From Azospira inquinata (GTDB lineage Bacteria; Pseudomonadota; Gammaproteobacteria; Burkholderiales; Rhodocyclaceae), in the NCBI RefSeq assembly GCF_018905915.1, contig NZ_CP064782.1:496001-560000 (forward strand): DNA of 64,000 nucleotides. Reading direction: 5' to 3'. The notes under the pieces are model-generated. The model was not told the origin of the DNA. It ran no database searches and saw nothing but the letters and a program-made list of their open reading frames with translations. The position numbers and the translations under genes are program-made. Of the stretch, positions 9,792-19,986 are shown piece after piece (position 1 is the first letter of the stretch; each line of letters begins with the position of its first letter).

Positions 9792-10649
9792 CTATAGCTT
9801 CGCATACAGGAAAGTCAACTTCTCCAGAACCTCCAATATATTTTCTGACGCCACCGCCAGATCATTCAACCGGGTTCCTTTTTTAATATTTGAAAAAAAC
9901 TGGTCGTAGAAAGACCATTGGCTATCGCCCAAGGTAAGCCAGGACAAGGTTTCCGGGGTATTTTCCGGTGCCGCTTTAAGTATATTCATGGCAGAGGAGA
10001 ATTCTGATCTTGCCCGGATAATATCCTGGGTGTAATTCTTCTCGCTATAGCCGTTCGCGGAAAAGAACAAATATTTGGCCAGTTGCTGAGATAGCATTCT
10101 TTGCCTGCCCGAGAGATTCACAATCCCGCCGATTTTCGATCCCACGCTCCGTTGCAGCAGGTCGGCAAGGCTGTTGGCCGCGCCCAGTATTGCATCACTG
10201 TATTCCGAAATCTCGGGAAGCTTGGCCACCGAGGGTTGGCCAGCCAGAATAGCCTTGTACTTCCCCCATTGCCGCCCCATCAGGTCAAGATATTTTTCCT
10301 GGCCCTTTTCCCCTTTGAGAAAGCTCTTCAAATAGGACAACTGCTGTTCAAACTCCAATATCGTCCCATTGATATTCTTTTTCGCCACATCGACCCGGAT
10401 ATTCAATAATATCTGGGCGTAAAGCTTGGCCCCCCGTTGGGACAACATCCGTTGCCGCCCCGCCAGATTAATGGCCTGGGATATTGTTTTCGGTAATGAG
10501 ATCAGCCCCAGTTCGCCAGAAGCGTAGCATTTAAAACCGTACAGCACCCCTATAGCGCCAAGCAAAAAACTTCTGCGTTTCTTCAAAAAGCCAATATTTT
10601 CTACAGTATTTTGTTCTTGGCTTTGAGATTCTCCCACATACAAATGCAT
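9792..10649 (-). CDS. Exported protein with two PilJ/NIT-type sensor motifs
   Basis: A 285-aa protein with a twin-arginine-like signal (KKRRSFLLGA, residues 23-32) after a long n-region, and no other membrane segment. Two copies of the PilJ N-terminal-type motif are visible: INLAGRQRMLSQ at 60-71 and VNLSGRQRMLSQ at 177-188, each opening a predicted long helix. In PilJ, NarX and NasR relatives this motif begins the four-helix periplasmic sensor, and in NarX the equivalent P-box binds nitrate or nitrite. Here no kinase, HAMP or methyl-accepting part follows, so it is a free-standing periplasmic binding protein. Ligand and partner are unknown; its place beside NO reductase genes makes a nitrogen-oxyanion role worth testing. 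Confidence 0.75.
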   Translation of the reverse strand: MHLYVGESQSQEQNTVENIGFLKKRRSFLLGAIGVLYGFKCYASGELGLISLPKTISQAINLAGRQRMLSQRGAKLYAQILLNIRVDVAKKNINGTILEFEQQLSYLKSFLKGEKGQEKYLDLMGRQWGKYKAILAGQPSVAKLPEISEYSDAILGAANSLADLLQRSVGSKIGGIVNLSGRQRMLSQQLAKYLFFSANGYSEKNYTQDIIRARSEFSSAMNILKAAPENTPETLSWLTLGDSQWSFYDQFFSNIKKGTRLNDLAVASENILEVLEKLTFLYAKL

Positions 10650-11074
10650 GTCGATCTCTGGTAGAAAAATACTTTCAGACTATTCCTCTCTCGCGCCTAA
10701 ATCCTTAATTCAAATCAATTATTTAACTTACAAGATATAAATCGAAGGCCTCCTGTCAGCCCCTGATTGCAGCCCTAGACGGCCGGATAAGGGAGTATCC
10801 TTTTTTCCCCATACACCATAGTTATCCCTATTCCCAATAGGCTCTTTTCAACAGCCCCCCGCGCTTCCGTCTCCCCGAGGAATTGGAGGGCGCAAGCTTT
10901 CTTTGGGGACAGTTTGCATATAGACTTGTGGCCCTCGCGGTGGGAGGGAATCTTTCCCGCCGTCCTTCGACGGCTTAGATGCCTGCCCTCCGCAAATGCA
11001 GAATGGCAGGGCATCCTCCAGCTCGCCGAGGGATACACAAGGCAGGGTGTCCGCGCCTCGCGGCGAAGCCTCCA
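10650..11074. other. Intergenic region between the PilJ-domain gene and tRNA-Arg
   Basis: The left 120 bp are AT-rich and probably hold the promoter of the minus-strand PilJ-domain gene. The rest carries no gene that I can support; open frames crossing the tRNA on the minus strand are artefacts. Confidence 0.45.
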
Positions 11075-11149
11075 CTCCTCGTAGTTCAATGGATAGAACG
11101 AGTGCCTCCTAAGCGCTAAATACAGGTTCGATTCCTGTCGAGGGGACCA
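11075..11149 (+). tRNA. tRNA-Arg (anticodon CCT)
   Basis: A full cloverleaf can be drawn. The acceptor CTCCTCG pairs with CGAGGGG (one T-G pair), the D stem is GTTC/GAAC, and the anticodon stem is AGTGC/GCGCT. The loop CTCCTAA gives anticodon CCT. The T stem is ACAGG/CCTGT with loop TTCGATT. Discriminator A and an encoded CCA end at 11149. It reads the rare AGG codon. Confidence 0.96.
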
Positions 11150-11194
11150 AATCCACCGAGAGGTCCCGCCTGGCAACAGCTCCGCCCCAGGGCT

Positions 11195-12577
11195 TTATCC
11201 GATCTCCCCCTCCCCTCGCCCCACCGCCCGATGATCCTTCAGCCAGGCTTCTCGGCGGGCAAACAGGGGGGGAACGGCCCGGTTGGCGTCGGCAATCAGG
11301 GCATCCAGATCGGCGCTGAGCAGGCGTCCCCCCTCCACCAGCACCTTACCCGCCACCATGGTGAGATCCACGTCTCCGCCTTGGACGGCAAAGACCAGGT
11401 TGTGATGGAGGTTGAGGTAGGGGCCGGTGAGCAGGGGCGTCATACGGGGAGTATCCGTACGCACGGCGATCATATCCGCCGCCGCACCGGGCTTCAGACA
11501 GCCCAACCGGTCTTCCTGGCCCAGGGTACGGGCTCCATACACCGTGGCCATGCGCAGTACTTCCCAGGCATCCAGGTGGGCCGCATCCATGGTGGCGAAT
11601 TTGGCCAGGAGGGAAGCCACCTTCATTTCCTCAAACAGATCCAGGTTGTTGTTTTCCTTTTCCCCGTCTGTCCCCAGCCCCACGGGAACACCGGCCTCCA
11701 GCAGGCGGCTGACCGGGGCGGCGCCGCTGGCCAGTTTCATGTTGCTGGTGGGATTGTGGATGACGCCGATATTGCCCCGGCGGGCCAGGATGGCGATTTC
11801 CGCCTCGTCCAGCCAGACCCCGTGGGCCAGCATCACCCGGGGCACATCCAGCAGGCCGAATTGCTCCAGCGCCTGGACCGGACGCAGGCCAAAGCGCCGC
11901 CCCATTTCCCGGATATCCACCTGGCTTTCGTTGCTATGGGTGTGGAACCCCACCCCGTAACGGCGGCACATTTCCGCCGCCCGGCGCCAAGCTTCGGGCA
12001 CCGCGTAAAACAGGTGTTCCATGCCCACCCAGACCTGGATACGACCGTTTTCCGCCCCGTGCCAGGCCTGGATCAGGGCTTCGTTGCTGTCCAGGGTCTC
12101 GAAATAATTGTGATCCGGATGTTCCGCCACATAGGGCACCAGCACGGCCCGAATGCCCAGATCCCGGGCCGCCCGGGCGCCCCCATCCAGATAGCGCCAC
12201 ATATCGGTGATGGTGGTGGTCCCGGACAGCAGGGCTTCCCCATAGCAAAGCCGGGAGGCGATTTCCGCCTCTTCCGCCGTGAGCACCCGGTGCATGGGGT
12301 CGATATAGCGTTGCAGCCACTCATAGACCGGCAAGCCCTCCGCCGTGCCCCGCAGCAGGCCCGAATGGCAATGGCCGTTAATCAGGCCGGGCATGAGTAA
12401 GCGCTTGGGCAGATGGCGGCAGGGCGCCTGGGGATAGGCGGCCATCACCGCCGCTGCCGGACCCACCGCCGCCAGGGTGCCGGTGGCTTGATCCACGGCC
12501 ACCGCGCCGTCTTCAATCACCGGATTACCTTCGGTCATGGGCAGCACATGGTCGGCCCGGAACAGTTCTATGGACAT
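11195..12577 (-). CDS. TRZ/ATZ-family amidohydrolase (MTA/SAH deaminase-like)
   Basis: A 460-aa metal-dependent hydrolase of the amidohydrolase superfamily, closest by eye to 5-methylthioadenosine/S-adenosylhomocysteine deaminases and guanine/triazine deaminases. Metal-site elements are in order: GHCHSG (His69, His71), FHTHSNE, LAHGVWL and GLGTDGE. The C-terminal strand region includes KPGAAADMIAV. I chose the ATG at 12577 because AGGAG lies six bases upstream; the longer open frame would cross the operator of the divergent LysR gene. Substrate is not determined: a cytosine, guanine, MTA or xenobiotic amine substrate are all compatible. It is probably controlled by the adjacent LysR regulator. 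Confidence 0.83.
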   Translation of the reverse strand: MSIELFRADHVLPMTEGNPVIEDGAVAVDQATGTLAAVGPAAAVMAAYPQAPCRHLPKRLLMPGLINGHCHSGLLRGTAEGLPVYEWLQRYIDPMHRVLTAEEAEIASRLCYGEALLSGTTTITDMWRYLDGGARAARDLGIRAVLVPYVAEHPDHNYFETLDSNEALIQAWHGAENGRIQVWVGMEHLFYAVPEAWRRAAEMCRRYGVGFHTHSNESQVDIREMGRRFGLRPVQALEQFGLLDVPRVMLAHGVWLDEAEIAILARRGNIGVIHNPTSNMKLASGAAPVSRLLEAGVPVGLGTDGEKENNNLDLFEEMKVASLLAKFATMDAAHLDAWEVLRMATVYGARTLGQEDRLGCLKPGAAADMIAVRTDTPRMTPLLTGPYLNLHHNLVFAVQGGDVDLTMVAGKVLVEGGRLLSADLDALIADANRAVPPLFARREAWLKDHRAVGRGEGEIG

Positions 12578-12682
12578 GGGAACTCCTGAAAAAGTAAGCA
12601 GAAAGGAAGGCTGCCGCCGGGAGCGGCTCCCTATCAATCGCCCCCATGATTCAGCAAAATTCCCGATGGTAAAAATCAACCA

Positions 12683-12701
12683 CCATCGATTTTCTCGATG
12701 G
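12683..12701. promoter_or_regulatory. LysR-type operator candidate
   Basis: Perfect inverted repeat CCATCGA-N5-TCGATGG containing T-N11-A (T at 12686, A at 12698). This matches the binding core of LysR-family regulators. It sits between the divergent amidohydrolase and LysR genes, 12 bp before the chosen LysR start. Confidence 0.7.
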
Positions 12702-12712
12702 ATAATGGACCC

Positions 12713-13606
12713 ATGCGCTATTCACTGGATCAACTGGAAATGTTCGTGGCGGTGGCGGACCGGGGCGGTTTTTCCGCCGCCGCCCGGCACCTGGGCAAAA
12801 CCCAATCCACCGTCAGCAGCGCCGTCGCCAATCTGGAGCTGGATCTGGGAGTCAGTCTCTTCGCCCGGGACAACAAACGCACCGCCCTCACCCCCCCGGG
12901 GGAAAGCCTGCTCAGGGAGGCCCGGGAAATTCTGGAGCGCTGCCTGGCGCTGGAAGGCCACGCGGGCAGCCTGGGCCAGGGGGTGGAGGGGGAAATCACC
13001 ATCGCCATCGAAATTCCCCACGACGTGCTCATGGGGGCCCTCACGGATTTCGCCAACCAGTTCCCCCACCTGGACCTCCACGCCCGCCATCCCCGCCAGG
13101 GGGATATCCGGGCCCTGCTCCTGGAGGGAGGCGCCCAGTTGGGCATTCTGTTCGCCCAGCCCCACTACCCGGCGGAACTGGACTTCACCCAGATGGGACG
13201 CCTCACCCTCACCCACGTGGTCAGCCGGGACCATCCCCTGGCCCGCCTCCCCACGGTGCGCTTCGCCGATCTCCACGTGCATCGCCGCCTGGCCTTCAGC
13301 CCCCACGCCCACCGCCTGCCCACCACCGAGTACCTGGCTGCCACCCCCTGCTGGCAGGCGGAAAGCTACCCGGCCCTCCTGGAAATGGCCCTGGCCGGAC
13401 TAGGCTGGACCACCCTGCCCCGGCAGATGATTCGCCGGGAGCTGGCCCGGGGGGATTTGGTGGAACTGGCCCTGGAAGCCTATCCCCACACGGATTGGCA
13501 GGTGGGGGTGGATCTGGTGTGGAGCAAGACCGCCGCCCTGGGCCCCGCCGCCCGCTGGCTGAAAGCCCGCCTGCTGTCCCGGGCCCTGGGGGAAGAAAAG
13601 GCCTGA
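12713..13606 (+). CDS. LysR-family transcriptional regulator
   Basis: A 297-aa LysR regulator with an N-terminal winged helix-turn-helix (LDQLEMFVAVADRGGFSAAARHLGKTQSTVSSAVANLE in register with the family) and a C-terminal substrate-binding domain. I prefer ATG 12713 to the in-frame ATG 12698. The protein then begins as usual for the family, and the perfect palindrome at 12683-12701 remains outside the coding region. Neither start has a strong ribosome-binding site. It is transcribed away from the amidohydrolase gene, the classical arrangement for a LysR regulator of its neighbour. Inducer unknown. Confidence 0.9.
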   Translation: MRYSLDQLEMFVAVADRGGFSAAARHLGKTQSTVSSAVANLELDLGVSLFARDNKRTALTPPGESLLREAREILERCLALEGHAGSLGQGVEGEITIAIEIPHDVLMGALTDFANQFPHLDLHARHPRQGDIRALLLEGGAQLGILFAQPHYPAELDFTQMGRLTLTHVVSRDHPLARLPTVRFADLHVHRRLAFSPHAHRLPTTEYLAATPCWQAESYPALLEMALAGLGWTTLPRQMIRRELARGDLVELALEAYPHTDWQVGVDLVWSKTAALGPAARWLKARLLSRALGEEKA

Positions 13607-13711
13607 GCCGGAGGTTGCCCGGGAAGAGGGGCCCCGTACCCTGCGCCCCAATCCGCCGCCCCCGAAAGCCTACCGATAACGGCAGTCTGATTCACAACAC
13701 TGGGTCCCAGC

Positions 13712-13747
13712 CAAAAACGCCGAAGGCCCGCACAGGGCGGGCCTTCG
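13712..13747 (-). terminator. Terminator of the Lys/Ala-rich protein gene
   Basis: Perfect 11-bp stem CGAAGGCCCGC (13721-13731) with its complement at 13737-13747 and a 5-nt loop. On the minus strand it is followed by GGCG and five T. It may also serve the converging LysR gene without a T tract. Confidence 0.8.
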
Positions 13748-13786
13748 AGGCGGCTACCCCATGCCTTAGCACGGGGTGAAGCGGAA

Positions 13787-14077
13787 TTACTTGCCGGTGC
13801 TGGGAGTGGCGACGGGAGCGGCTTCGCCCTTTTCCGTTTTTTCCACCTTTTGCACCGCCTTCTTTTCTTCCTTCTTTTCCACTTTCTTCACCTTCTTTTC
13901 CACCTTTTTGGCAGGCTTGGCGGCCTTTTTGGCGTCAGGGGCTTCCGCCTTCGGGGCGCTGGCGCTGGCCGTGGGAGCAGGCTTGGCGGCCGGAGTGGGG
14001 GCAGTGGTTTGGGCAAAGGAAGCGGAGGTGAAGCCAGCGGCCACCACCAGGGCGATCAGGGTCTTGGAAACTTGCAT
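13787..14077 (-). CDS. Small exported Lys/Ala/Pro-rich protein
   Basis: A 96-aa protein with a clear signal peptide (MQVSKTLIALVVAAGF, cleavage after SFA at 22). The mature part is built from Ala/Pro-rich then Lys/Glu/Val-rich stretches (KKVEKKVKKVEKK) and is strongly basic. GAAGGAG lies upstream of the ATG, and a strong terminator follows, so it is a single-gene unit. Such low-complexity cationic periplasmic proteins occur in many betaproteobacteria, but I know no function. Envelope, polyanion or DNA binding is conceivable only from charge. Confidence 0.75.
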   Translation of the reverse strand: MQVSKTLIALVVAAGFTSASFAQTTAPTPAAKPAPTASASAPKAEAPDAKKAAKPAKKVEKKVKKVEKKEEKKAVQKVEKTEKGEAAPVATPSTGK

Positions 14078-14353
14078 GGTGTAACTCCTTCAAGAAATAG
14101 GGGGTGAAACCTTGGCTCGGTACCGGCTTTTTCCAGCACCTTGCTTCCTTTAACGCCTTCCCCCCGGCCCTTGATGTCAGGAGCTATGTAAGCCCAGGTA
14201 TCCGACTGTCACCGAAAAGTAAGGGATTTGTATCCGGGGCCAGAAGGAGCCACTTTTCCCCCGGGCGTGGGAAGAAAAGGAGTGATCCTGTATGCTCCCG
14301 GTCCCCCCACGGGCCCGCCTATTTCCGGCATTTTTCCCCCTTACTCCCTTACC

Positions 14354-15268
14354 ATGATCGTCCGACCTCCCCAGCATTGGTTCCGCCGCCTCTTTGATTG
14401 GCGCGGTTCGGTTCTGCCCAATATTCTCTTCCGCCTCAGCCTCAATTTCATGATGGCCGTGGCGGCAGTCATTTCCTTTCCCTGGTACGAGCGCCTCAGC
14501 CTCCGGCTTACCACCGCCCCTTTTAGCCTCCTGGGGGTAGCCATCGCCATCTTTCTCGGCTTCCGCAACAACGCCAGCTACGCCCGCTTCGTGGAAGCCC
14601 GCCAGCTCTGGGGCAACCTGCTCATCACCGAGCGCTCCCTGCTGCGCCAGGCGAAAAGCCTGGCCCTGGCCCCGGCGGCCCGACAATCATTCACCGCCCT
14701 GCTGGTGGCCTTTGCCTGGGCCCTTAAACACCAGTTGCGCCAGACCGCCCCCCGGGAATATCTGGAACGTCACCTGCCCGCCCGGGACCGGGCCGAAATC
14801 CTAGCCAGCCCCCTGGCCGCCAACCGTATCCTCCTGGCCCTGGGCCGCTGGCTGGGAGAACAGCGCCAGCAGGGAGCCTTGAGCGACATGCTCTATACGG
14901 GCATGGATCGCAATCTGGACGAGCTTTCCCACATCCTGGGAGGCTGCGAACGCATCGCCACCACCCCCATTCCCTTTGCCTACAGCCTGATCCTGCACCG
15001 TACCGTCTACCTCTTCTGCACCCTGCTGCCCTTTGCCCTGGTGGAGGACCTGCGCTATATGACCCCCCTGGTGTCCGTGTTCATTTCCTACACCTTCCTG
15101 TCCCTGGAATCCCTGGCGGAAGAGCTGGAAGATCCCTTCGGCACCGCGGCCAACGACCTGCCCCTGGACGCCCTGTGCAACACCATCGAAATCAATCTGA
15201 AGGAAATGGACGATCAGTCCCCCCTGCCGGAAAAACACCAGCCCGACGCCCACTTCAACCTCACCTAA
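14354..15268 (+). CDS. Bestrophin-like (UPF0187) membrane protein
   Basis: A 304-aa member of the bacterial bestrophin family. The N-terminal region has the family pattern: RLFDWRGSVLPNILFRL, a hydrophobic segment, then GVAIAIFLGFRNNASYARFVEAR, which is nearly diagnostic. A later hydrophobic pair (HRTVYLFCTLLPFALV and MTPLVSVFISYTFLSL) and LEDPFG precede the C-terminal tail. Characterised bacterial bestrophins form pentameric ion channels in the inner membrane, some cation-selective. I chose ATG 14354 because upstream sequence is Pro/Gly-rich and unlike the family. It appears to be a single gene. Ion selectivity cannot be read from the sequence. Confidence 0.88.
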   Translation: MIVRPPQHWFRRLFDWRGSVLPNILFRLSLNFMMAVAAVISFPWYERLSLRLTTAPFSLLGVAIAIFLGFRNNASYARFVEARQLWGNLLITERSLLRQAKSLALAPAARQSFTALLVAFAWALKHQLRQTAPREYLERHLPARDRAEILASPLAANRILLALGRWLGEQRQQGALSDMLYTGMDRNLDELSHILGGCERIATTPIPFAYSLILHRTVYLFCTLLPFALVEDLRYMTPLVSVFISYTFLSLESLAEELEDPFGTAANDLPLDALCNTIEINLKEMDDQSPLPEKHQPDAHFNLT

Positions 15269-15299
15269 AAAGCAAAAGGGGAAGGCCTCAGCCTTCCCC
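15267..15299 (-). terminator. Terminator of the first efflux operon
   Basis: Perfect stem GGGGAAGGC (15278-15286) with GCCTTCCCC (15291-15299) and a CTCA loop. On the minus strand it is followed by TTTTGCTTTTT. It lies between the convergent bestrophin and OMF genes. A near-identical hairpin occurs at 36404-36425. Confidence 0.85.
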
Positions 15300-15325
15300 C
15301 CGTGGCGTTGCAAAAAGCCCCGCTC

Positions 15326-16819
15326 CTAGCCGCCGGAAGATTCCCCGGTACGCTCCCGCACCCCGCCCCCCAGCACCTTGTACAGGGTGACCAGATTGGT
15401 CTGCCGGTTAAGCTTGGCGGTAATGAGACTCTGCTGGGCGCCGTAGAGGGAGCGCTGGGACACCAGCAAATCCATATAGCTGGAAATCCCCGTGTTGTAA
15501 CGGGCCCCGTAGAGCTTGAAGCTTAAGGCCGCGGCCGCTTCGTTGGCCTGGAGGGCCTGGAGCTGATCCCCCAGGGTGCCCCGCTGAGCCAGGGCATCCG
15601 CCACTTCCTTGAAGGCGGTCTGGATGTCCTTTTCGTACTGGGCCACCCCAATTTCCCGGTCCGCCTTGGCAGAGGCCAGGGCGAAGGTTAGGGCGCCGCC
15701 CCGGAAAATGGGCAGGTTGATCTGGGGCACGAAATTCCAGGTGCCGTTGCGCCCGAGGAACAGGCGGGACATTTCGTCGCTGCCCGTGCCCACTCCGGCG
15801 GTCAGGGTAATGCTAGGGAAAAAGGCGGCCCGGGCGGCACCGATATTGGCGTCATAGGCTCGCAGCAAATGCTCGTCCGCCACCAGATCCGGGCGCCGCA
15901 GCAAGACCTGGGAAGACACCCCGGCAGGCACGTCCTGCAACACCGGCGCCCCGTCCAGCAATTCCCCGCCGGGCAAAAGCTCCCCGGCCACCGGGCCGCC
16001 CACCAGCAGGGTCAGGGCATTCATATCCTGAGCCACCGCCGAGGTATAGGCCGCCACATCGGCCCGGGCCGTTTCCACGCTGGTCTGAGCACCGCTCACA
16101 TCCAGTTGAGAGCCCACCCCCAGGGCAAAACGCCGCCGGATCAGGTCCAGGGTTTCCCCCTGGCTCCGTTCCGTGGCCTGGGCCAGGCTCAGCCGGGCCT
16201 GATCCGCCGCCAGGGTCAGATAGGCGCTGGCCACTTCCGCAATCAGGGTGATCTGCTGGGAATTGCGGGCCTCCACCGTATTCAGATAACGCTGGAGGGC
16301 GGCATCCTTGAGATTGCGGATACGCCCGAAAAAGTCCAGCTCATAGGCACTGAAGCCCAGGCTGGCCCCATAAACGTGGGTGGTACGGGCCGTGTCGGCG
16401 GGGGTCAAATCCTGGGCGGTGCGGGCATGGGTTCCGCTGGCCGCCCCATTCACCGAGGGGAAAAGGTCCGCCCGGGCGATGCCGTACTGGGCCCGGGCTT
16501 TTTCAATATTCAGGGCGGAAATACGCAAATCCCGATTCTGGGCCAGGGCCTGCTCCACCAGGGCCGCCAGACGCCGGTCCAGGATAAAGTCCCGCCAGCC
16601 CAGTTCCACGGCCGCCGGGCCCTTATCCCCCTGGGGCGCCCCAGCATAGGCCGGGCCCGTGGGCCAGGCCTGGGGTATGGGGGCGGCAGGCCGCTGATAC
16701 TCGGGGGTAAGCAGGGAACCGCAGCCGGACAAGGCCAGGGCAACCCCCAGGGCCAGCAGGGGATTCCGCCAGGCACCGGGGAAAGGTGGGGGAAGGGGCA
16801 GAGAGGGAGCGGTTCTCAT
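15326..16819 (-). CDS. RND efflux outer-membrane lipoprotein (OprM/NodT family)
   Basis: A 497-aa outer-membrane factor that forms the TolC-like exit channel of the adjacent pump. The signal sequence ends in a lipobox (LALSGC, cysteine about residue 33). Two OEP repeats are visible, with [20 protein letters not shown] in the first and [34 protein letters not shown] sequence in the second. The start codon overlaps the RND gene stop by four bases (ATGA). It is the last gene of the tetR-MFP-RND-OMF operon and is followed by a terminator. The N-terminus before the signal is slightly long and proline-rich, but no better start is apparent. Confidence 0.93.
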   Translation of the reverse strand: MRTAPSLPLPPPFPGAWRNPLLALGVALALSGCGSLLTPEYQRPAAPIPQAWPTGPAYAGAPQGDKGPAAVELGWRDFILDRRLAALVEQALAQNRDLRISALNIEKARAQYGIARADLFPSVNGAASGTHARTAQDLTPADTARTTHVYGASLGFSAYELDFFGRIRNLKDAALQRYLNTVEARNSQQITLIAEVASAYLTLAADQARLSLAQATERSQGETLDLIRRRFALGVGSQLDVSGAQTSVETARADVAAYTSAVAQDMNALTLLVGGPVAGELLPGGELLDGAPVLQDVPAGVSSQVLLRRPDLVADEHLLRAYDANIGAARAAFFPSITLTAGVGTGSDEMSRLFLGRNGTWNFVPQINLPIFRGGALTFALASAKADREIGVAQYEKDIQTAFKEVADALAQRGTLGDQLQALQANEAAAALSFKLYGARYNTGISSYMDLLVSQRSLYGAQQSLITAKLNRQTNLVTLYKVLGGGVRERTGESSGG

Positions 16820-19800
16820 GGCTGGGACTCCTGCTGGGAGGCGCTGCTGGCACTAGGGCTGGCGCCACTATCACGACTGAAATATTTGCGGACCTGCACG
16901 AAAAACAGGGGGATAAGGAAAATACCCAGGGCCGTGGAGGCCAGCATGCCCCCCAGCACCCCGATACCGATGGCGTTCTGAGCCCCGGACCCGGCCCCGT
17001 TGCTGATGGCCAGGGGCAGCACCCCGAAGCCGAAGGCAATGGAGGTCATGAGAATGGGGCGGAGCCGCATCCGGGCCGCTTCCAGGGTCGCATCCACCAG
17101 GGACTTGCCCTGTTCCTGCAAGGTCTTGGCGAATTCCACGATCAGAATGGCGTTTTTGGTGGCCAGACCAATGGTGGTGAGTAGCCCCACCTGGAAGTAC
17201 ACGTCATTGGAAAGCCCCATGAGCTTGGTCAGGGCCAGGGCCCCCACCACCCCCAGGGGCACCACCAGCATCACGGAAAAAGGTACGGACCAGCTTTCAT
17301 ACAGGGCCGCCAGGCAGAGGAAAACCACCAGCATGGAAATGGCGTAGAGGGAAACGGCCTGGGAACCTGCCAGCCTTTCCTGGTAAGAAAGGCCGGTCCA
17401 GGAATAGCCGATGCCCGAGGGCAACTGGGCGGCCAAGCTTTCCATGACCTTCATGGCGTCCCCGGAGCTCTTACCCGGCGCCCCTTCCCCCAGGATTTCC
17501 ACGGACGGCACCCCTTCGTAGCGTTCCAGTCGGGGAGAGCCGAAACTCCAGTGGGCCTGGGCAAAGGCGGAGAAAGGCACCATCTGGCCATCGCTATTGC
17601 GCACATACCAACGGCCCAGGTCCCCGGGCTGCATCCGGAAGGGGGTGTCCCCCTGGATATAGACCTTTTTAGTCCGGTTCTTGTCCAGGAAGTCATTCAC
17701 ATAGGTGCCGCCCCAGGCCGTGGCCAGCACGTCATTCACGTCCCCCATGCTGAGGCCCAGGGCCCCGGCCCGGGTCTGATCCACATCCAGCTTGTACTGG
17801 GCGCTGTCGTCCATGCCGTTGGGCCGTACCGCCACCAGATCCTTGCGCTGACTGGCTTGCATGAGGAGCTGATTACGGGCGGCGATGAGCTTTTCGTGGC
17901 CCAGGCCGGCCTTATCCTGCAACTGGAAGTCGAAGCCGGAGGCATTGCCCAGGTCCATCACCGCCGGAGGCACAAAGGCGAAAACCTGGGCCTCCCGCAG
18001 CTTGGAAAACGCCCCCATGGCCCGATTGGCCACGGCTTTGGCCTTCTGGGCCGCGGCCTTGCGCTGATCCCAATCCTTCAGCATGACGAAGGCAATGCCG
18101 CTGTTCTGGCCGCTACCGCCGAAACTGAAGCCCTGGACGGCAAACACGGAGGTCACGTTTTTGCCTTCCTCATTGAGGAAATAATCTTCCACCTTTTTCA
18201 GCACCTGGACCGTGCTTTCCTGGGTGGCCCCGGGGGGCAACTGAACCTGGGTGAAAATCACCCCCTGATCCTCATCGGGCAGGAAGGAGGTGGGCAGGAT
18301 GAAGAAGAGCCCCACCATGCCCCCCACCAGGAGCAGATAAATCAGGGAAAACCGGGTGCTGCGGACGAGAATACGGCCCACGGCGCTCTGGTAACGGTTG
18401 GTGTTGCGCTCGAAAAAGCGGTTGAACCAGCCGAAAAAGCCCCGGTGGTGCTTGTCGTGGCCCTTTTCCACCGGCCGCAGGAAGGTGACGCACAAGGCGG
18501 GGGTCAGGATCAGGGCCACCAGCACGGACAGGGCCATGGCGGACACGATGGTGATGGAGAACTGGCGGTAAATCACCCCGGTGGAACCGCCGAAAAAGGC
18601 CATGGGCACAAAGACGGCGGAAAGCACCAGACCGATGCCCACCAGGGCCCCGGTAATCTGGTCCATGGAGCGCCGGGTGGCCTCCTTGGGCCCCACCCCC
18701 TCCTCACTCATCACCCGCTCCACGTTTTCCACCACCACAATGGCGTCATCCACCAGCAGGCCGATGGCCAGCACCATGGCAAACATGGTCAGGGTATTGA
18801 TGGAAAAACCGCAGGCAAAGAGCACCCCGAAGGTGCCCAGCAGCACCACGGGCACGGCGATGGTGGGAATCAGGGTGGCGCGGAAATTTTGCAGGAACAG
18901 GTACATCACCAGGAACACCAGCCCCACTGCTTCCACCAGGGTTTTCACTACCTCATGGATGGAAATGCGCACAAAGGGAGTGGTATCGAAGGGATAAACG
19001 GTCTTCATCCCCCGGGGATAGAACTTTTCCAGTTCCGCCACCCGGTCCTGCACGGCCCGGGCTGTGGCCAGGGCATTGGCCCCGGTGGCCAGATTAATGG
19101 CCATACCGGTGGCGGGCTTGCGGTTGAAACGGGAAACGAAGCCGTAGCTTTCCTGGCCCAGATACACCCGGGCCACATCCTTCAAATGCACCGTGGAGCC
19201 ATCCGGCAGGGTGCGCAGCAGAATGTTGCGGAATTCCTCCGGAGTCTTGAGCAAAGACTGGGAAGTGACGGTGACGCTGAAGCGCTGACCGGGCTCCGCC
19301 GGGGTGCCCCCCAGCTGGCCCGCGGACACTTCCGCATTCTGGGCATTGATGGCCGCCACAATGTCCGCGGGCACCATCTTGTAGTTGTTGAGCTTATTCG
19401 GGTCCAGCCAGACCCGCATGGCCCGGGGAGAACCGAAGAGCTGGATGCTGCCCACCCCGCTCACCCGGCTGATGGGATCCATGATGTTGGTGGAGACGAA
19501 ATCCGCCAGTTCCGCATCGCTCATGCGCCCGTCTTCCGAGACAAAGCCCAGCACCATGAGGAAGTTGGGGGTGGCCTTGGCCACCGTAATGCCGGATTTC
19601 TGCACAATGGCGGGCAACCGGGGGGTGGCCAGTTGCAGCTTGTTCTGCACCTGCACCTGGGCGATGTCCGGATTGGTCCCGGCCTGGAAGGTCAGGGTGA
19701 TCTGGGCGTTGCCCGCCGAGTCGCTGCTGGAGGACATGTAGGTCAGACCGTCCAGCCCCTTCATATTCTGCTCGATGAGCTGGGTAACGGTCTTTTCGAT

Positions 19801-19968
19801 GGTGTCCGCCGAAGCCCCCGGGTAGAAGGCGTTAATGGACACCTGGGGCGGGGCGATGTTGGGATACTGGGAGATGGGCAAGCCCGTAATGGCCAACACC
19901 CCCGCCAGCATGATGATGATGGCGATAACCCAGGCAAAAATGGGCCGGTCAATGAAAAAGCGGGACAT
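16816..19968 (-). CDS. RND multidrug efflux inner-membrane transporter (AcrB/MexB, HAE1 family)
   Basis: A 1050-aa proton-driven resistance-nodulation-division pump. It begins with the family signature [16 protein letters not shown], has two large periplasmic loops and twelve predicted membrane segments. The proton-relay region is intact ([21 protein letters not shown], with the paired aspartates). It exports hydrophobic compounds from inner membrane or periplasm through the MFP and OMF partners. It lies 18 bp after the MFP gene and overlaps the OMF start. By eye it resembles the MexB/AcrB/AmrB branch. Substrate range cannot be inferred. Confidence 0.95.
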   Translation of the reverse strand: MSRFFIDRPIFAWVIAIIIMLAGVLAITGLPISQYPNIAPPQVSINAFYPGASADTIEKTVTQLIEQNMKGLDGLTYMSSSSDSAGNAQITLTFQAGTNPDIAQVQVQNKLQLATPRLPAIVQKSGITVAKATPNFLMVLGFVSEDGRMSDAELADFVSTNIMDPISRVSGVGSIQLFGSPRAMRVWLDPNKLNNYKMVPADIVAAINAQNAEVSAGQLGGTPAEPGQRFSVTVTSQSLLKTPEEFRNILLRTLPDGSTVHLKDVARVYLGQESYGFVSRFNRKPATGMAINLATGANALATARAVQDRVAELEKFYPRGMKTVYPFDTTPFVRISIHEVVKTLVEAVGLVFLVMYLFLQNFRATLIPTIAVPVVLLGTFGVLFACGFSINTLTMFAMVLAIGLLVDDAIVVVENVERVMSEEGVGPKEATRRSMDQITGALVGIGLVLSAVFVPMAFFGGSTGVIYRQFSITIVSAMALSVLVALILTPALCVTFLRPVEKGHDKHHRGFFGWFNRFFERNTNRYQSAVGRILVRSTRFSLIYLLLVGGMVGLFFILPTSFLPDEDQGVIFTQVQLPPGATQESTVQVLKKVEDYFLNEEGKNVTSVFAVQGFSFGGSGQNSGIAFVMLKDWDQRKAAAQKAKAVANRAMGAFSKLREAQVFAFVPPAVMDLGNASGFDFQLQDKAGLGHEKLIAARNQLLMQASQRKDLVAVRPNGMDDSAQYKLDVDQTRAGALGLSMGDVNDVLATAWGGTYVNDFLDKNRTKKVYIQGDTPFRMQPGDLGRWYVRNSDGQMVPFSAFAQAHWSFGSPRLERYEGVPSVEILGEGAPGKSSGDAMKVMESLAAQLPSGIGYSWTGLSYQERLAGSQAVSLYAISMLVVFLCLAALYESWSVPFSVMLVVPLGVVGALALTKLMGLSNDVYFQVGLLTTIGLATKNAILIVEFAKTLQEQGKSLVDATLEAARMRLRPILMTSIAFGFGVLPLAISNGAGSGAQNAIGIGVLGGMLASTALGIFLIPLFFVQVRKYFSRDSGASPSASSASQQESQP

Positions 19969-19986
19969 GGTTGGGGGCTCCCGGGC

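Noticed and set aside
10775..11176. 133-codon minus-strand frame over the tRNA
   Set aside because: It runs through tRNA-Arg on the opposite strand; the WSPRQESNLYLALRR-like peptide is a known false translation of tRNA-flanking DNA.
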